From Anodontia alba (lineage: Eukaryota; Mollusca; Bivalvia; Lucinida; Lucinidae), in NCBI GenBank assembly GCA_964016985.1, contig OZ024824.1:117882951-117946950 (forward strand): a stretch of DNA of 64,000 bases. Reading direction: 5' to 3'. The translations under genes were made by a program, and so were the position numbers. Positions within the stretch are counted from its first letter, which is position 1, and every line of letters starts with the position of its first letter. This document shows positions 1 to 11,387 of the stretch, in pieces. The notes under the pieces are model-generated. The model saw only the letters and a program-made list of their open reading frames with translations, was not told the origin of the DNA and ran no database searches.

Positions 1-238
1 TTTCAAATTTGCATCTGATGAAATTTTTACCCAGCATGCTTAGCACCAATACTTATTGCAAAACTTGGCAGTAGCACGTAATTTTATGTCCATCTACAAC
101 AGACTTCTCTTCAGAGGACGTCTTAATGTAGGTTTTAACTGCTGCCAATTTAATGTTGCAACGTACTAATGTAATGCAGCAATGAAACAATGGGGCGAAA
201 CAAAATCTATGAAAGTATTGGGTACCTTGCTTCGGCTT

Positions 239-240
<2 letters not shown>

Positions 241-276
<36 letters not shown>
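241..276. repeat. poly-A tract
   Basis: This is a run of 36 A between unrelated AT-rich sequence. Bases 15-50 just upstream resemble the terminal part of the palindromic MITE family seen at 9690-9893 (ATTTTTACCCAGCATGC), so the left edge of the window probably holds a relic of that family. Confidence 0.8.
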
Positions 277-278
<2 letters not shown>

Positions 279-550
279 AACAAAACATGCCTGTTTACAT
301 GGTAAAAACAAATGTTTTAGAATAGAATGAAATGTAAAATAACAGTAACCTACGGTTTGAACCTTTATCAGGGTGTAGATAAAGTCAACATACGACCAGA
401 TAGTATTATCTTTCTTATTTCTCCTTCAGTTTACAAGAAATATCAAACCTCATTTTCTGGGGAAAATATTGAAAAAATGAAAATGTCGCCTACTGATTTT
501 TCCCAGTTTGCTAACCGTAAAATAGCTTATTTCCCTATCATTATGCAAAA

Positions 551-655
551 GCTTGCTTTTACCTCGAGCGGCGGTAACTTACAACGCTTGCTTTTATCTC
601 GAGCGGCGGTAACTTACAACGCTTGCTTTTATCTCGAGCGGCGGTAACTTACAAC
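551..655. repeat. 35-bp tandem repeat, three copies
   Basis: Three head-to-tail 35-bp units (551-585, 586-620, 621-655) differ by a single C/T. Each contains CTCGAGCGGCGGTAAC and is more GC-rich than its surroundings. An open frame at 327-647 runs through them but has no recognisable domain, and I do not treat it as a gene. Confidence 0.9.
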
Positions 656-1029
656 GAAAAGCTGAAGATCCAACAATACTTGAAGCTAAAACCCCGTGTC
701 AACCTTACAGAAGTTCTATGGGCTTCATTGTCTGCTCGTAGTAATCCGTAGCTTATATTTTCTGGTCCTTTGGGACTACTGAGTCCATTTAAATTGCACA
801 GAAAACAGAGTTTTGTCCTAGGCTAGAAGGCATGTGTCGTTTACTCCAACACTACAATGAATAGGTTCAATAAAACCGAGTCTTCTTTTTTTTTTTTTTT
901 TCGGTATGTACCTTTTCCCAAACAAATCTTTTTAAAGAAGATATTTATCTTCCTGTAATCTCAGATAGGCACACAGGCCTTGGTAGAGTGATAGTTCTAG
1001 GACGGAATTTTTCATTAGTAAGGCTGCGT

Positions 1030-1250
1030 CTAGCGAAAACGCCTTCGAGCATGCGCAAAATGCGTAGATTTAGATCATCTTGCGCACGCGTATGGTATCA
1101 TCCGGGCCTTTGCTCTTCATTCATACATTCTGGATTCTATAAGCGGACAGTAAAGGCCATGACCAGACTGTGCGGATGCGCAGGCTGATCTGGGTCTTCG
1201 TTGTCTGCACATGCCCGATGACACGTTTTTGCATGATGCGGCCCACATCC
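1030..1250. repeat. dispersed repeat, family shared with 27130-27350 and 62960-63180
   Basis: The motifs GAGCATGCGCAAAAT, TATCATCCGGGCCTTTG, TAAGCGGACAGTAAAGGCC and GATGACACGTTTTTGCATG occur in the same order in the copies near 27.2 kb and 63.0 kb. No coding potential or tail is visible. The part GACCAGACTGTGCGGATGCG belongs to the palindromic GATCAGACTGCGC core found across the window. It is a non-autonomous mobile repeat of unknown class. Confidence 0.75.
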
Positions 1251-1470
1251 CGGATTGTTCATAGATACTGATTATTTTCCCGTGTGACACAACTTTATCT
1301 GTTGGAATTACTGAACGCTGTGTTTCATAAAGTCTTTTGAACTTGTGAAGCTATCAGACATTCAGTTAAACAATTTGCATGTTAAAAGTGTCTTTTCTAC
1401 GCTAATATCTCTTAAGGAGATTTGATGCTCTTTCCAGGGAGGCATCTCCACCAAAATTGTTTGCCTCCAT

Positions 1471-1560
1471 TCTAAAAAGGGGTCAACTCTTAAAGAAATG
1501 AATTTGCTCCCACAGGGAGCAAATTCTTTCCTTTTACTGTTGACCCCTTTTCAGAAGGGG
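1471..1560. repeat. palindromic short repeat
   Basis: Nested inverted repeats pair AAAAGGGGTCAAC (near 1475) with GTTGACCCCTTTT (near 1539), and GAATTTGCTCCC (1500-1511) with its complement at 1515-1526. Related stretches with the pattern CTGAAAAGGGGTCTACTCT occur at 16260-16340, 48355-48440, 27470 and 1916-1970, so this is one member of a small foldback family. Confidence 0.7.
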
Positions 1561-2119
1561 ATATGTGTATTGGAGAACAATCAGGAAGCCACAGAAGTTG
1601 TCTCCTTGTTATAACTGGCAGAAAATCTACCAAGTGTGTATTCAGTATCTTTATTTTTTTCTTGCTCTTTTATACTTATGTGTATTGTTGTTGGTGGCTT
1701 CGAGCTGATGTGTTTGTTTATAATTTCAGTGTCTACTTTTTCACACATGAGGCATAGAGCTGCTGACTTTGGTCATAATTTCAGCATTTAGATTCTAATA
1801 CAGTTTTCAGAATGCGCCATTCTAATATTACAAGATATCTTAGGGGCTCGGATACATTTGGTTGATGTTCTGCCATTTTTACAAAGGACTCTTACTTGTG
1901 ACTTTCCGTGCACACTAAACCCCTTCTGAAAAAGGGCTTACTCTAAAGGGAAGCCAGTTCATTCCTTGTAGAGTAGTCTAGTTTTAAAGGATAACAAAAT
2001 TAATTTGTCAGAGTTGCTTACCTTCAAAGTGTGTTTATTTCCCTAATATATTTTACAGAATGAGCTGTTCTTACTTTTTAAATTTTCTGAACCCATTTAT
2101 GCCTAGCGTCCCATAAATG

Positions 2120-2215
2120 GGGCATTGGCAAGCAGTGTATACTCTGATCAGACGCCGCGTTTTGTGGCATCTGATCAGGACCTACACTGTTTGCATAAAC
2201 TACAAGAATTTCAAT
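2120..2215. repeat. dispersed palindromic repeat (GATCAGACGCC family)
   Basis: The pattern CAGTGTATACTCTGATCAGACGCC..GGCATCTGATCAGGACCTACACTGTTTGC is an imperfect inverted repeat. The same arrangement recurs at 8880-8975, where GACGCCGCAGAATGCGGCGTC is nearly perfect, and a fragment lies at 24320-24420. Confidence 0.75.
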
Positions 2216-2499
2216 GAAACCTAGCAATAACAAAAACTAAGTAGACATTCTATTGTTAGAAATAAACGGATAGAAAAGGTGGAAGAGTCCACTCAGCACA
2301 AATAGGTTTATCTGTTTATTTTGTTTTTCAGATTTCCAGAACTTTAGGGGACCACTGAGGGGATCAAAGTCATTTGACTCTACAGGAATGTATTGTGACC
2401 TCTGTATGACAGCCTATGAAGGAACTTAAACCGCAAGACAATGAGTAAACATTTAAGGGATACAGTGCGTCAGTTTGATGGAGTGATGTGGTTTAAACA

Positions 2500-3169
2500 A
2501 TGTTCAAACGCAAGGACGTTATACGTTCAATGTTCCTCTTAATGTTGATAGTTTCCATAATGATAACTCTGTCACAGATATTAGTCGTCCACCACCACAG
2601 CCACGAAGATCCCAAACAAAGAGATTTAAGTAAGTTTAGAAATGTGCTCATGGAATTAGAGAGAAATATTAATCTCATGTTAAAACGAGACGTTTTACCG
2701 TTCAAGAAATATGTAAATGCTTTTCAAGCCGTCATATTCTCTAAACGGATTGCCAAAGTCGTTGAACGTTTGCGACCAAATACTTACATGTCAGAAAAAC
2801 TGGTCATAAACAGTGATGAAATGGTTACTCCTAGCACTGACAGGAAGTCTCGATTTCTACAAAATCTTGACATGGGAAACCATAGTCACGAAAATAACAG
2901 GCAGTCGAATGGAGCTATAAAACGGCATGTGAGGAGAAGGATCAAAGAGAAAGAAACAATAAAGCTCTTTCCCACGGGGATATCTGGTAACACACAAGTC
3001 ACTAATAACATTATTTCCGACGTCCATAATGGAGTGGGTGAGATTCACGATGAGGCGGTTTCAAAGTCTCGCCGGTTGAAGGGCAATTCTTGGCTGACAT
3101 ACAAACAGACATTATCACCAGTTCCCAGCAAAACACGCCACAAATGTTCTTTGATACCAGTGGGCCTAG
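2500..3169 (+). CDS. First coding exon of a type II membrane protein, incomplete
   Basis: The frame opens at 2500 (AACAATGTTC) and codes 223 residues before the splice donor TAG|GTAAGTG at 3169/3170. A likely upstream acceptor, TTTGTTTTTCAG, ends at 2331, so the exon would be 2332-3169 with a 168-base 5' leader. Residues 2-8 are basic (FKRKDVI) and residues 11-30 form one hydrophobic segment (MFLLMLIVSIMITLSQILVV). A polar, lysine/arginine-rich stem follows, with NHS and other N-glycosylation sites. This is the layout of a Golgi signal-anchor enzyme. The end, near HKCSLIPVGLG, is faintly like the start of the catalytic domain in beta-1,4-galactosyl/GalNAc transferases. That assignment is a guess. 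No later exon could be found in the window, so the next one lies beyond a long intron or outside it. Codon use looks ordinary and no repeat overlaps it. Confidence 0.6.
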
Positions 3170-3175
3170 GTAAGT
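3169..3175 (+). other. splice donor of the 2500-3169 exon
   Basis: G|GTAAGT is a full match to the metazoan donor consensus. It lies at the point where the long open frame stops resembling coding sequence; the frame closes four codons later. Confidence 0.6.
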
Positions 3176-3230
3176 GAAACTATAAGGAAATAGTAACATG
3201 AACAAAAATGAGCATCAATGTGAGAAAAAG

Positions 3231-3640
3231 TAACTTCTGACATTTGTGCCAAACGAAGACTCAGATCAGCCTGCGTATCCACTCAGTGTGATCAGAGTCT
3301 TCCTTCTCCGTACGAAGAAACGTTGCATCCTTGAATATCCAAAATGCGCCCAGCGAAGATTCTGATCAGACTGCGCGAATGCGCAGTCTGATCAGAATCT
3401 TCGCTGGGCGTACATGGCCGAAGGTACATTTTATGACGTTGTGGCTCAAATGTACCTTATGGTATGTGAGCCCAGCGAAGATTCACACAAAATCTTGGAT
3501 CTTTGGCCGTCAACAGAACGCCTAGCGAAAAGTAAGAGCAGCCTGTACATAAAAGCAGACTAATCTGAGTCCTCGCAGGGTGCACATGTCGTGCATGAGA
3601 TACAAATTCATCTCGTGTTGCGGCCCTGGGCGCACATGTA
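3231..3640. repeat. cluster of dispersed palindromic repeats, including a perfect 30-bp hairpin
   Basis: Several copies of the CAGCGAAGACTCTGATCAG family lie side by side. Bases 3347-3376 and 3381-3410 are perfect reverse complements of 30 bp with a 4-base loop (GAAT). The right-hand flank, GGCGTACATGG..GGTACATTTTATGACGTTGTGGCTC, resembles the unit of the minisatellite that starts at about 3641. Related copies occur at 8640-8745, 11030-11130, 23640-23715, 24100-24260, 27585-27720, 38935-39050 and 63361-63601. Confidence 0.8.
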
Positions 3641-5510
3641 ATATTTTAAATTTTCTACCTTGCAGTTCTGTAAAAACATGTCATATTGCATATTTTCTCA
3701 CATTACAGGCCTGGGCACACGTCATATTGTACATTTTCTTATATTAGAGGTCGAGGCTTACGTCATATTGTACATTTTCTCACATTAGAGGTCTGGGCAC
3801 ACGTCACAATGTACATTTTCTCTCAATGCAATTCTGGGCACACATGTCATAGTGTACATTTCTCACATTTAAACTCCGGGCACACACGTCATAATGTACA
3901 TTTTCTAACGTTGAAACTCTGGGCACACATGTCAAAATGTTCATTTTCTACCATTGCAGCTCTGGGCACACACGTCATAATGTACATTTTCTAGCATTAC
4001 AACTCTAGACACACACGTCATAATGCACATTTTCTCACATTGAAACTCTGGGCACAAATGTCATAGTGTACATTTCTCTAACACTGCAACTCTGGGTACA
4101 CATGTCATAATGTACTTTTTCTAACATTGCAACTCTGGGCACAAATGTCATATTGTACATTTCCTCACATTGCAGCTCTGGGCACAAATGTCATAGTTTA
4201 CATGTTTTTCACACTGCAATTCTGGGCACTCATGTCATAACGTACATTTTCCCACATTGTAATTGTGGGCACACGTTATTATGTACATTTTCTAACATTG
4301 CAGCTCTGGGCAAACATGTCATAGTGTACATTTTCTAACATTGCAACTTTGGGCACACGTTATTATGTACATTTTCTAGAATTGCAGCTCTGGGCACACA
4401 CGTCATAATGTACATTTTCTCACATTGCAACTCTGGGCTCAAATGCCATAGTGTACATTTATCTCACACTGCAACCCTGGGCACACATATCATAGTGTAC
4501 ATTTTCTCACATTGCAACTCTGGACACACATGTAATTATGTACATTTTCTCATATTGCAACTCTGGACACACATGTCATTATGTACATTTTCTCATATTG
4601 CAACTCTGGACACACATGTCATAATGTACATTCCTCACATTGCATCTCTGGGCACACGCGTCATAATGTACATTTTCTAACATTACAACTCTGGGCACAC
4701 ACATCATACTGTACATTTTCTAACAATGCAACTCTGAGCACACTAGTCATAATGTACATTTTTTAGAATTGCAGCTCTGGGCACACACGTCATAATGTGC
4801 ATTTTCCCACATTGCAACTCAGGGCATAAATGTATATAGTGTACATTTTTTCTCACACTGCAACTCTGGGCACACATGTCATAGAGTACATTTTCTCACA
4901 TTGCAACTCTGGACACACATGTCATTATGTACATTTTCTCATATTTCAAATCTGGGCACACATGTCATTATGCACATTTTCTAGCATTGCAACTCTGGGC
5001 CACATGTCATAATGTACATTTTCTTACAGTGCAGCTCCGGGCACAAACGTCATTTTGTACATTTTCTCACATTGCAGCTCTGAACACAAATGTTATAAAG
5101 TACATTTTCTCACATTACGGCCCTGGACACACATGTCATAATGTACTTTTTCTCACATTGCAGTTCTGGACACATATGTCATAATGTACATTTCTCACAT
5201 TGCAGCTCTGTACACACATGCCATTTTCACATTACAGCTCTGAGCAAACATGTCATAATATACTATTTCTCACATTAAAGCTCTGGACACAAATGTCATA
5301 ATGTACATTTTCTCTCATTGCAACTCTGGGCACATATGCCATAATGTAATTTTCTCACATTGCAGTTCTGGACACACATGTCATAATGTACATTTCTCAC
5401 ATTGCAGCTCTATACACACATGCCATAATGTACATTTTCTCACATTGCAGCTCTAGGCACAAATGTCCTCATGTACATTTTCTCATCTTGCAGCTCTTGG
5501 ACAGAACTGC
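3641..5510. repeat. minisatellite 1, 43-44 bp unit
   Basis: About 43 imperfect head-to-tail copies of a unit containing CTCTGGGCACACATGTCATA, then ATGTACATTTTCTCACATTG. Length varies by a base or two between units, so open frames through it are short and shift often. The unit is clearly related to the 42-bp unit at 6341-8510 and to the arms of the dispersed palindromic family on both sides. Divergence between units is high, suggesting an old array. Confidence 0.92.
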
Positions 5511-6340
5511 TTCTGGGAAAATAATTATAATAATAACCATCAGCATTAGCATCACCGTCATAAAAATAAAACATGAATTGTTAAGAATATCTAAACTACC
5601 AGTTCATCCCTCTGCCCCACCCCAAGAATACTGCCCCTGAGAAAATTGCCCCTCCCACTCGCCTATATATTTATATATTTCGAATTGAGTGAAGTAACTG
5701 CTTTTGAAAACAAATAAATAATTTATTTTATTTCTTCAAATTGCACAAAATTCATGTTTTTTTTATTTAGCCTATTTTGTCTCCTAAAATTTGCCATAGA
5801 TATCCCCACTATAGTTTTTCTTTTTCATTCTTTAGGACATCCTTTTTATGGTGCATCTACCTCTCCTTTACATTCGCTTATCTTTATTTCAGTTTGAACC
5901 TATCTTTTAGTTGAACAATATGCATATCTTTTTTATGCTTTTTGTTACTTCATGTATTAAATTTCGCTTTCACGATATACATCATGTTGTGATTAATAAA
6001 GCATTCATGTGGAACTAATTTCATTTAATTGCAATCAATGGAAAGGTGGGGTTTTCCAAAAATGTTGTTAGAAAACATAATAATAATGATGATGATAATA
6101 ATAATAATAATAATAATAACCATCAGCATTAGCATCACCGTCATAAAAAATAAAACATGAATTGTTAAGAATATCTAAACTATCATTTCATTGGGTCGAG
6201 GGCAGTTTTCCTGCTGGGCAATTTTCCCATGGTTGGGGCGTGTGTGTGTGTGTGTGTGGGGGGGGGGTGCAATTTTCTCGGAAGCAATTTTTCGAGGGCA
6301 TATTTTTCTGGAGAGGAGAGGGGCCAGTTTTGCTTATACC
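5511..6340. repeat. interruption between the two minisatellites, bounded by 73-bp direct repeats
   Basis: A stretch of about 73 bp (5528-5600) that begins with ACCATCAGCATTAGCATCAC recurs at about 6110-6184. Between them lie roughly 500 bp of AT-rich unique sequence, an (ATA)n/(GAT)n run at 6078-6118, and at 6240-6265 a (GT)n run next to nine G. The outer edges on both sides contain scattered GCCCC and GGGCA(G/A)TTTTC motifs. Minisatellite units resume at about 6341. No gene is visible. Confidence 0.75.
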
Positions 6341-8510
6341 GGCACAAACGTCATATTGTACATTTTCTCACCGTCAGTACAGGAATCATAGGTCATGACA
6401 TTGCCGTTCTGGTCACACCAAATTTAAGTAACGTTTCGTACATTGCAGCTCTAGGCAAACATGTCAGAATGAATATTTCTTACATTGCAGCCCTAGGCAC
6501 ACATGTCAGAATGTATATTCCTTACATTGCAGCTCTAGGCAAACATGTCAGAATGTATATTCCTTACATTGCAGCTCTAGGCACACATGTCAGAATGTAT
6601 ACTTCTTACATTGCAGCTCTAGGCACACATGTCAGAATGTATATTTCTTACATTGCAGCTCTAGGCACACATGTCAGAATGTACATTCTTTACATTTCAG
6701 CTCCAGGCACACATGTCAGAATGTATATGTCTTACATAGCACCTCTAGGCTCACATGTCAGAATGTATACTTCTTACATTGCAGCTCTAGGCACACATGT
6801 CAGAATGTATATTTCTTACATTGTAGCTATAGGCACACATGTCAGAATGTATATTCCTTACATTGCAGCTCTTAGCACACATGTCAGAATGTATATTCCT
6901 TACATTGCAACTCTAGGCACACATGTCAGAATGTATATATAACTTACATTGCAGCTCTAGGCACACATGTCAGAATGTATATTCCTTACATTTCAGGTCT
7001 AGGCACACATGTCAGAATGTATATTCCGTACATTGCAGCTCTAGGCACACATGTCAGAATGTATATTTCTTACATTGCAGCTCTAGGCACACATGTCAGA
7101 ATATATATTCCTTACATTTCAGGTCTAGGCACACATGTCAGAATGTATATTTCTTACATTGCAGCTCTAGGCACACATGTCAGAATGTATATTCCTTACA
7201 TTGCAGCTCTAGGCAAACATGTCAGAATGTATATTTCTTACATTGCAGCTCTAGGCACACATGTCAGAATGTATATTTCTTACATTGCAGCTCTAGGCAC
7301 ACATGTCAGAATGTATATTCCTTACATTTCAGGTCTAGGCACACATGTCAGAATGTATATTCCTTATATTCCTTACATTGCAGCTTTTGGCACACATGTC
7401 AGAATGTATATTTCTTACATTGCAGCTCTAGGCACACATGTAAGAATGTATATTCCTTACATTGCAGCTCTTAGCACACATGTAAGAATGTATATTCCTT
7501 ACATTTCAGGTCTAGGCACACATGTCAGAATGTATATTCCTTACATTGCAGCTCTAGGCACACATGTCAGAATGTATATTTCTTACATTGCAGCTCTAGG
7601 CACACATGTAAGAATGTATATTCCTTACATTTCAGGTCTAGGCACACATGTCAGAATGTATATTCCTTACATTGCAGCTCTAGGCACACATGTCAGAATG
7701 TATATTTCTTACATTGCAGCTCTAGGCACACATGTCAGAATATTCCTTACATTGCAGCTCTAGGCACACACGTCAGAATGTATACTTCTTACATTGCAGC
7801 GTTGCAACCCTTGGCACACAAATCAAAATGTACATTTTCTCACGTTGCAACTCTTGGCATACATGTCAGAATGTATGTTTCTCAAGTTGCAGCTCTGGGC
7901 ACACTTGTCGGATTGTACATGTCAGAATGTACATTTCTCACACTGCAGCTCTTGGCACACTTATCTTATCAGAATGTACATCTCGTACGTTACAGCTCTT
8001 GGCACACATATCAAAATTTACACTTCCTTACATTGCAGCTCTGGAAACACTTGTCACAATGTACTTTCCTTACGTTGTAGCTCTCGACATACGTACGTGT
8101 CAGAATGTACATTTCTTTGCACACTTGTCCGAATATACATTGTTACGTTGCAACTTTGGGCACACATATCAAAATGTACATTTTCTCACATTGCAGCTCT
8201 GGCTACACTTGTCCCAATGTACATTTCTTACGCTGTAGCTTAGGGCACAAATGTCAGATTACACATTTTGCAAGTGGTAGCTCTTAGCACACATGTCAGA
8301 ATGAACATTATTTACGTTGCAGCTCTAAGCACACATGTTAGAATGTACAGTTGTCACGTTGCAACTGAGCACACATGTCAAAATGTACATTTCTCACGTG
8401 GCAGCCCTAGACATACATGTACGTAAGAATTTACATTTTTTCACGTGGAAGCTCTGGGCATACCTGTAAGAATGTACCTCTCTCACATTGTAGCTCTGGG
8501 CATCCATTGG
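6341..8510. repeat. minisatellite 2, 42-bp unit
   Basis: The core (about 6440-7800) has roughly 32 highly similar units with the order CATTGCAGCTCTAGGCACAC, ATGTCAGAATGTATATTCC, TTA. The part from 7800 to 8510 is diverged and approaches the minisatellite 1 type. Because 42 is 14 codons, two frames stay open for hundreds of residues (6229-6942, 6923-7474, 6975-7763), giving repeats such as YIAALGTHVRMYIP. I regard these as a by-product of unit length. The core looks recently homogenised, with alternating sub-types (GCAGCTCTAGG and TCAGGTCTAGG). Confidence 0.93.
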
Positions 8511-8639
8511 GCTTCATCAATGACCCTTATTTAAATTTTCAAAAAGGGCTCAATAATCACAAATGACCAGATAATATAATGAAGTATGGGGGCTGATTCT
8601 GCCGTTTTTATTTTTCTTATTCACTATTTATAGAACATA

Positions 8640-8975
8640 TATCTGATAAGACTGCACGGATGCACATGTTGATCTTAATCTTCGCTCGGTGCACATGTCT
8701 AATGGTACAGTTCCTGACATTGTGGCTCATATAGAGTACCGGATAATTTGATGCTGAAAAACAAAGATCAGACACCGCTCGCACATGCTTCGGTTTGCAC
8801 GGTACATTTGTAATAAAGATTTCGTCTGTCTGTTATCATTTAAATACGCCATGTATCCAATTATTGAGACAGCAGACCTAAGCAAACAGTGTAAACCCAG
8901 ATCAGACGCCGCAGAATGCGGCGTCTGATCAGGGTCTACCCTGTTTGTCACACGTCCGGCAGTTTTAATGAAGGC
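8640..8975. repeat. two dispersed palindromic repeats
   Basis: Bases 8640-8745 carry TAAGACTGCACGGATGCACA and CTTCGCTCGGTGCACATGTC, the family that also flanks minisatellite 1 on its left. Bases 8880-8975 carry GATCAGACGCCGCAGAATGC with its inverted partner and flanks AAACAGTGTAAACC and GGTCTACCCTGTTTG. No coding potential. Confidence 0.75.
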
Positions 8976-9004
8976 ACATCCACAGGAAATAGCGTTCAAA
9001 TTTT

Positions 9005-9220
9005 AGGAGGATTATGTTAATGCTGAGCACCCAAATTTTCAGCAGACATTTTGAGACATTTTTCATAGGGAACAAGATTTGAATTTTTTTGCAAATTGTC
9101 TTGAATGGAGATAATTTGCATGAAATGTCAAATCCTGTTTTATCGGAAAAAAAGAAAAATATCATCGATATGTCATCTGCTGAATTTGCCCAGAAAGTGG
9201 TAAATGTTGAGGTCTTGTTT
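9005..9220. repeat. palindromic MITE family (GCATGAAATGTCAAATC type), copy 1
   Basis: It contains TTTGCATGAAATGTCAAATC, a (G)GAAAAAAAGAAAAATATC stretch and GTCATCTGCTGAATTTGCCC, the three landmarks of this family. An open frame at 8965-9279 is a by-product. Confidence 0.7.
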
Positions 9221-9524
9221 AAGGTAAATAGGGTAATCCTACAGACAAAACAAATGCTATAAATCCAGATGGTATCCAACTTCTAATCCGGGACTGTATG
9301 ATTTATTTGTCAATTTCCATTGTCTTAAACAGTTTTTTTTTTCTAAATAATGTATCTTGTCAAATTAAACGGTTGTTGAAAAACTGAAGTCGAAAGATCT
9401 ATAAATTATCACATTTTTTCTAGTCGATTTATCAGTCTATATCTGTTTAAAGTTGATTAGCTTTTTAGGTTACGCCAATCACAAATGCAACAGACGATTT
9501 CTTTTATTATTATATTATTTGTGT

Positions 9525-9650
9525 TTTTCAGAGAAAACAAGTTTTAGCATTTTATGTCATGTGAAATGTCTAGACTTGTTTTCTCTGAAAAATAAATAGA
9601 AAATTAGAATGTCGTCTGCTACAAATTTTGCTTGGCATTTTAAGGGTTAA
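9525..9650. repeat. palindromic MITE family, copy 2
   Basis: The inverted pair TTTTTCAGAGAAAACAAGTT / GACTTGTTTTCTCTGAAAAA lies around a TCATGTGAAATGTCTAG centre, followed by GTCGTCTGCTACAAATTTTG. Confidence 0.65.
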
Positions 9651-9689
9651 TCTTGTTGAATCCCTAGAGAAATATGACGATACATTAAC

Positions 9690-9893
9690 ACTTTTCATGC
9701 TATGGCCAATTCAGCAGAAGACTAACTGATGATATTTTTCTTATTTTTCCTAGAAAATATGATCTGACACTTTATGGAAATTTTCTCCTTAGGAGACAAT
9801 ATGCATGAAGTGTCAAATCTTATTTTCTAGGAAAAATAAGAAAAAAAATCAAAATGTCATCTGCCGAAAATTTTACCCAGCATGCAAAGTGTT
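9690..9893. repeat. palindromic MITE family, near-complete copy
   Basis: A full foldback of about 200 bp. The left arm (CATGCTATGGCCAATTCAGC, then AGAAGAC and ATTTTTCTTATTTTTCCTAG) is mirrored by the right arm (CTAGGAAAAATAAG, then ATGTCATCTGCCGAAAATTT and TACCCAGCATGC). The centre is TTTTCTCCTTAGGAGACAAT. No coding capacity, so it is non-autonomous. Confidence 0.75.
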
Positions 9894-9959
9894 TAATTCG
9901 GAGTATAGTATTAGACTATTTTACCAATATATATCAGACAACATTCAGACCTAACGCTA

Positions 9960-10157
9960 AGCATGCTGTGTAAAAATTCAGATGATGACATCTTAAATAC
10001 GAGAGACAATTTGCATGAAATGCCAAAGCTCATTTTCTGCGGAAAATAAGAAAAAAAAAAGAAAAAAAAAAAAAAAAGAATATTTCAGTTGATGGCATCT
10101 TAAATACGAGAGACAATTTGCATGAAATGCCAAAGCTCATTTTCTGCGGAAAATAAG

Positions 10158-10203
<46 letters not shown>

Positions 10204-10370
10204 GAAAAAAAAAAAAGAAGAATATTTCAGCTGATGGCATCTTAAATACGAGATGACAATTTGCATGAAATGCCAAAGCTAATTTTCTGGGGAAATAAGA
10301 AAAAAAGATTCGTTTATATGTATGTTTTGTCGTACGCTGAATTAGCCCAGAGAGTGGTAAAGGTTAAATG
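9960..10370. repeat. tandem triplication of half a MITE with expanded poly-A tracts
   Basis: The segment that starts GATGGCATCTTAAATACGAG and runs through TTGCATGAAATGCCAAAGCT and TTTTCTGCGGAAAATAAG appears three times (about 9982, 10087 and 10229). Each copy ends in an A-rich tract; the second (10155-10217) is almost pure A with scattered G. The last copy ends with GCCCAGAGAGTGGTAAAGGT, the family terminus. Confidence 0.8.
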
Positions 10371-10429
10371 AAACAATCTGCAACCGCAATCTCTACCATC
10401 TACCATCGAAGCACTGAGAGTACTAATAG

Positions 10430-10469
<40 letters not shown>

Positions 10470-11029
10470 CGACTTTATTTATCGAGGGTTACAACATTTG
10501 TCACATTCATAAATACATGTAATAGCTAATCTTCCATGAGGCCCTCACTATTTACAAATATACACACAAGTACATTTATTCAAATAAACAATGATATTAT
10601 AAAATGATATTTTTTTTGATACTGTGACCAAGTGCAGCTTGAGGGAAGTAAATCAAGAAATGAACCTCATTATTTCCTTCCATTACAGTTTCATCTTTTG
10701 GATATCTTGCCGAAACGAAATGCAAGAGACCTGATGAAATATAATACAAAGCTACTGGAATAAGGCTCATAAGAATAGCATAGATTTGCCTGATCCCAAA
10801 CAAACACTTGATCATATTCTACTAGACTAGTTTAAAAACATACATATCAATATATCAGATAGTTTGAATATTAACTATACACAAAATTCTAAAATTCCAT
10901 CATGTTTTACAGCTGAAAATGAAACTGAATCATGTTGATGCTAATTAGAGACACCCAAAAATGTTGCTGTAATCATCCTAAAATTGGAATGGAGTTGTTT
11001 TACCATAGATCAATATGGATGGAATGGCA

Positions 11030-11130
11030 AACTGTGAAGACCGTGATCAGACTGCTCCTCTAAGGAGCTGATCAGACGGCTCCTCATAGGAGCAGTCTGA
11101 TTTGGGTCTGCCATGTTTGCATATGCCTCT
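11030..11130. repeat. dispersed palindromic repeat inside the LINE 3' region
   Basis: GATCAGACTGCTCC and GGAGCAGTCTGATTTGGG form an imperfect hairpin, with a second internal GATCAGACGGCTCC. It is a nested or neighbouring copy of the GATCAGACTGCGC family. Confidence 0.55.
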
Positions 11131-11387
11131 CTGTCCAAAAACTTGGGAATATAACGGTAGTTCTTTGCATGTGAGATGAGCTATACACAACAATACTGCA
11201 TTATATTATACACTAAAGTGGGGAATATGCATATCTCATCCGAAATATATAGAAACACACATTTTATGTACGACTGTATGCACTATGTGAATGGGAAAAG
11301 CAAAACATAGACATTAAAACAAATAATATGAAAGTGAAATTCATAAAAATTTACAAAGTTAAATTTATACATTTATAAACTCTTGCT

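Noticed and set aside
327..647. Open frame of 106 codons
   Set aside because: It ends in the 35-bp tandem repeat, and has no recognisable domain or splice context.
6229..7763. Long frames of 14-residue repeats (YIAALGTHVRMYIP and SRHTCQNVYSLHC)
   Set aside because: They exist because the DNA unit is 42 bp without stops in two frames. Both frames are open at once, there is no start context or signal, and units vary at all codon positions alike.
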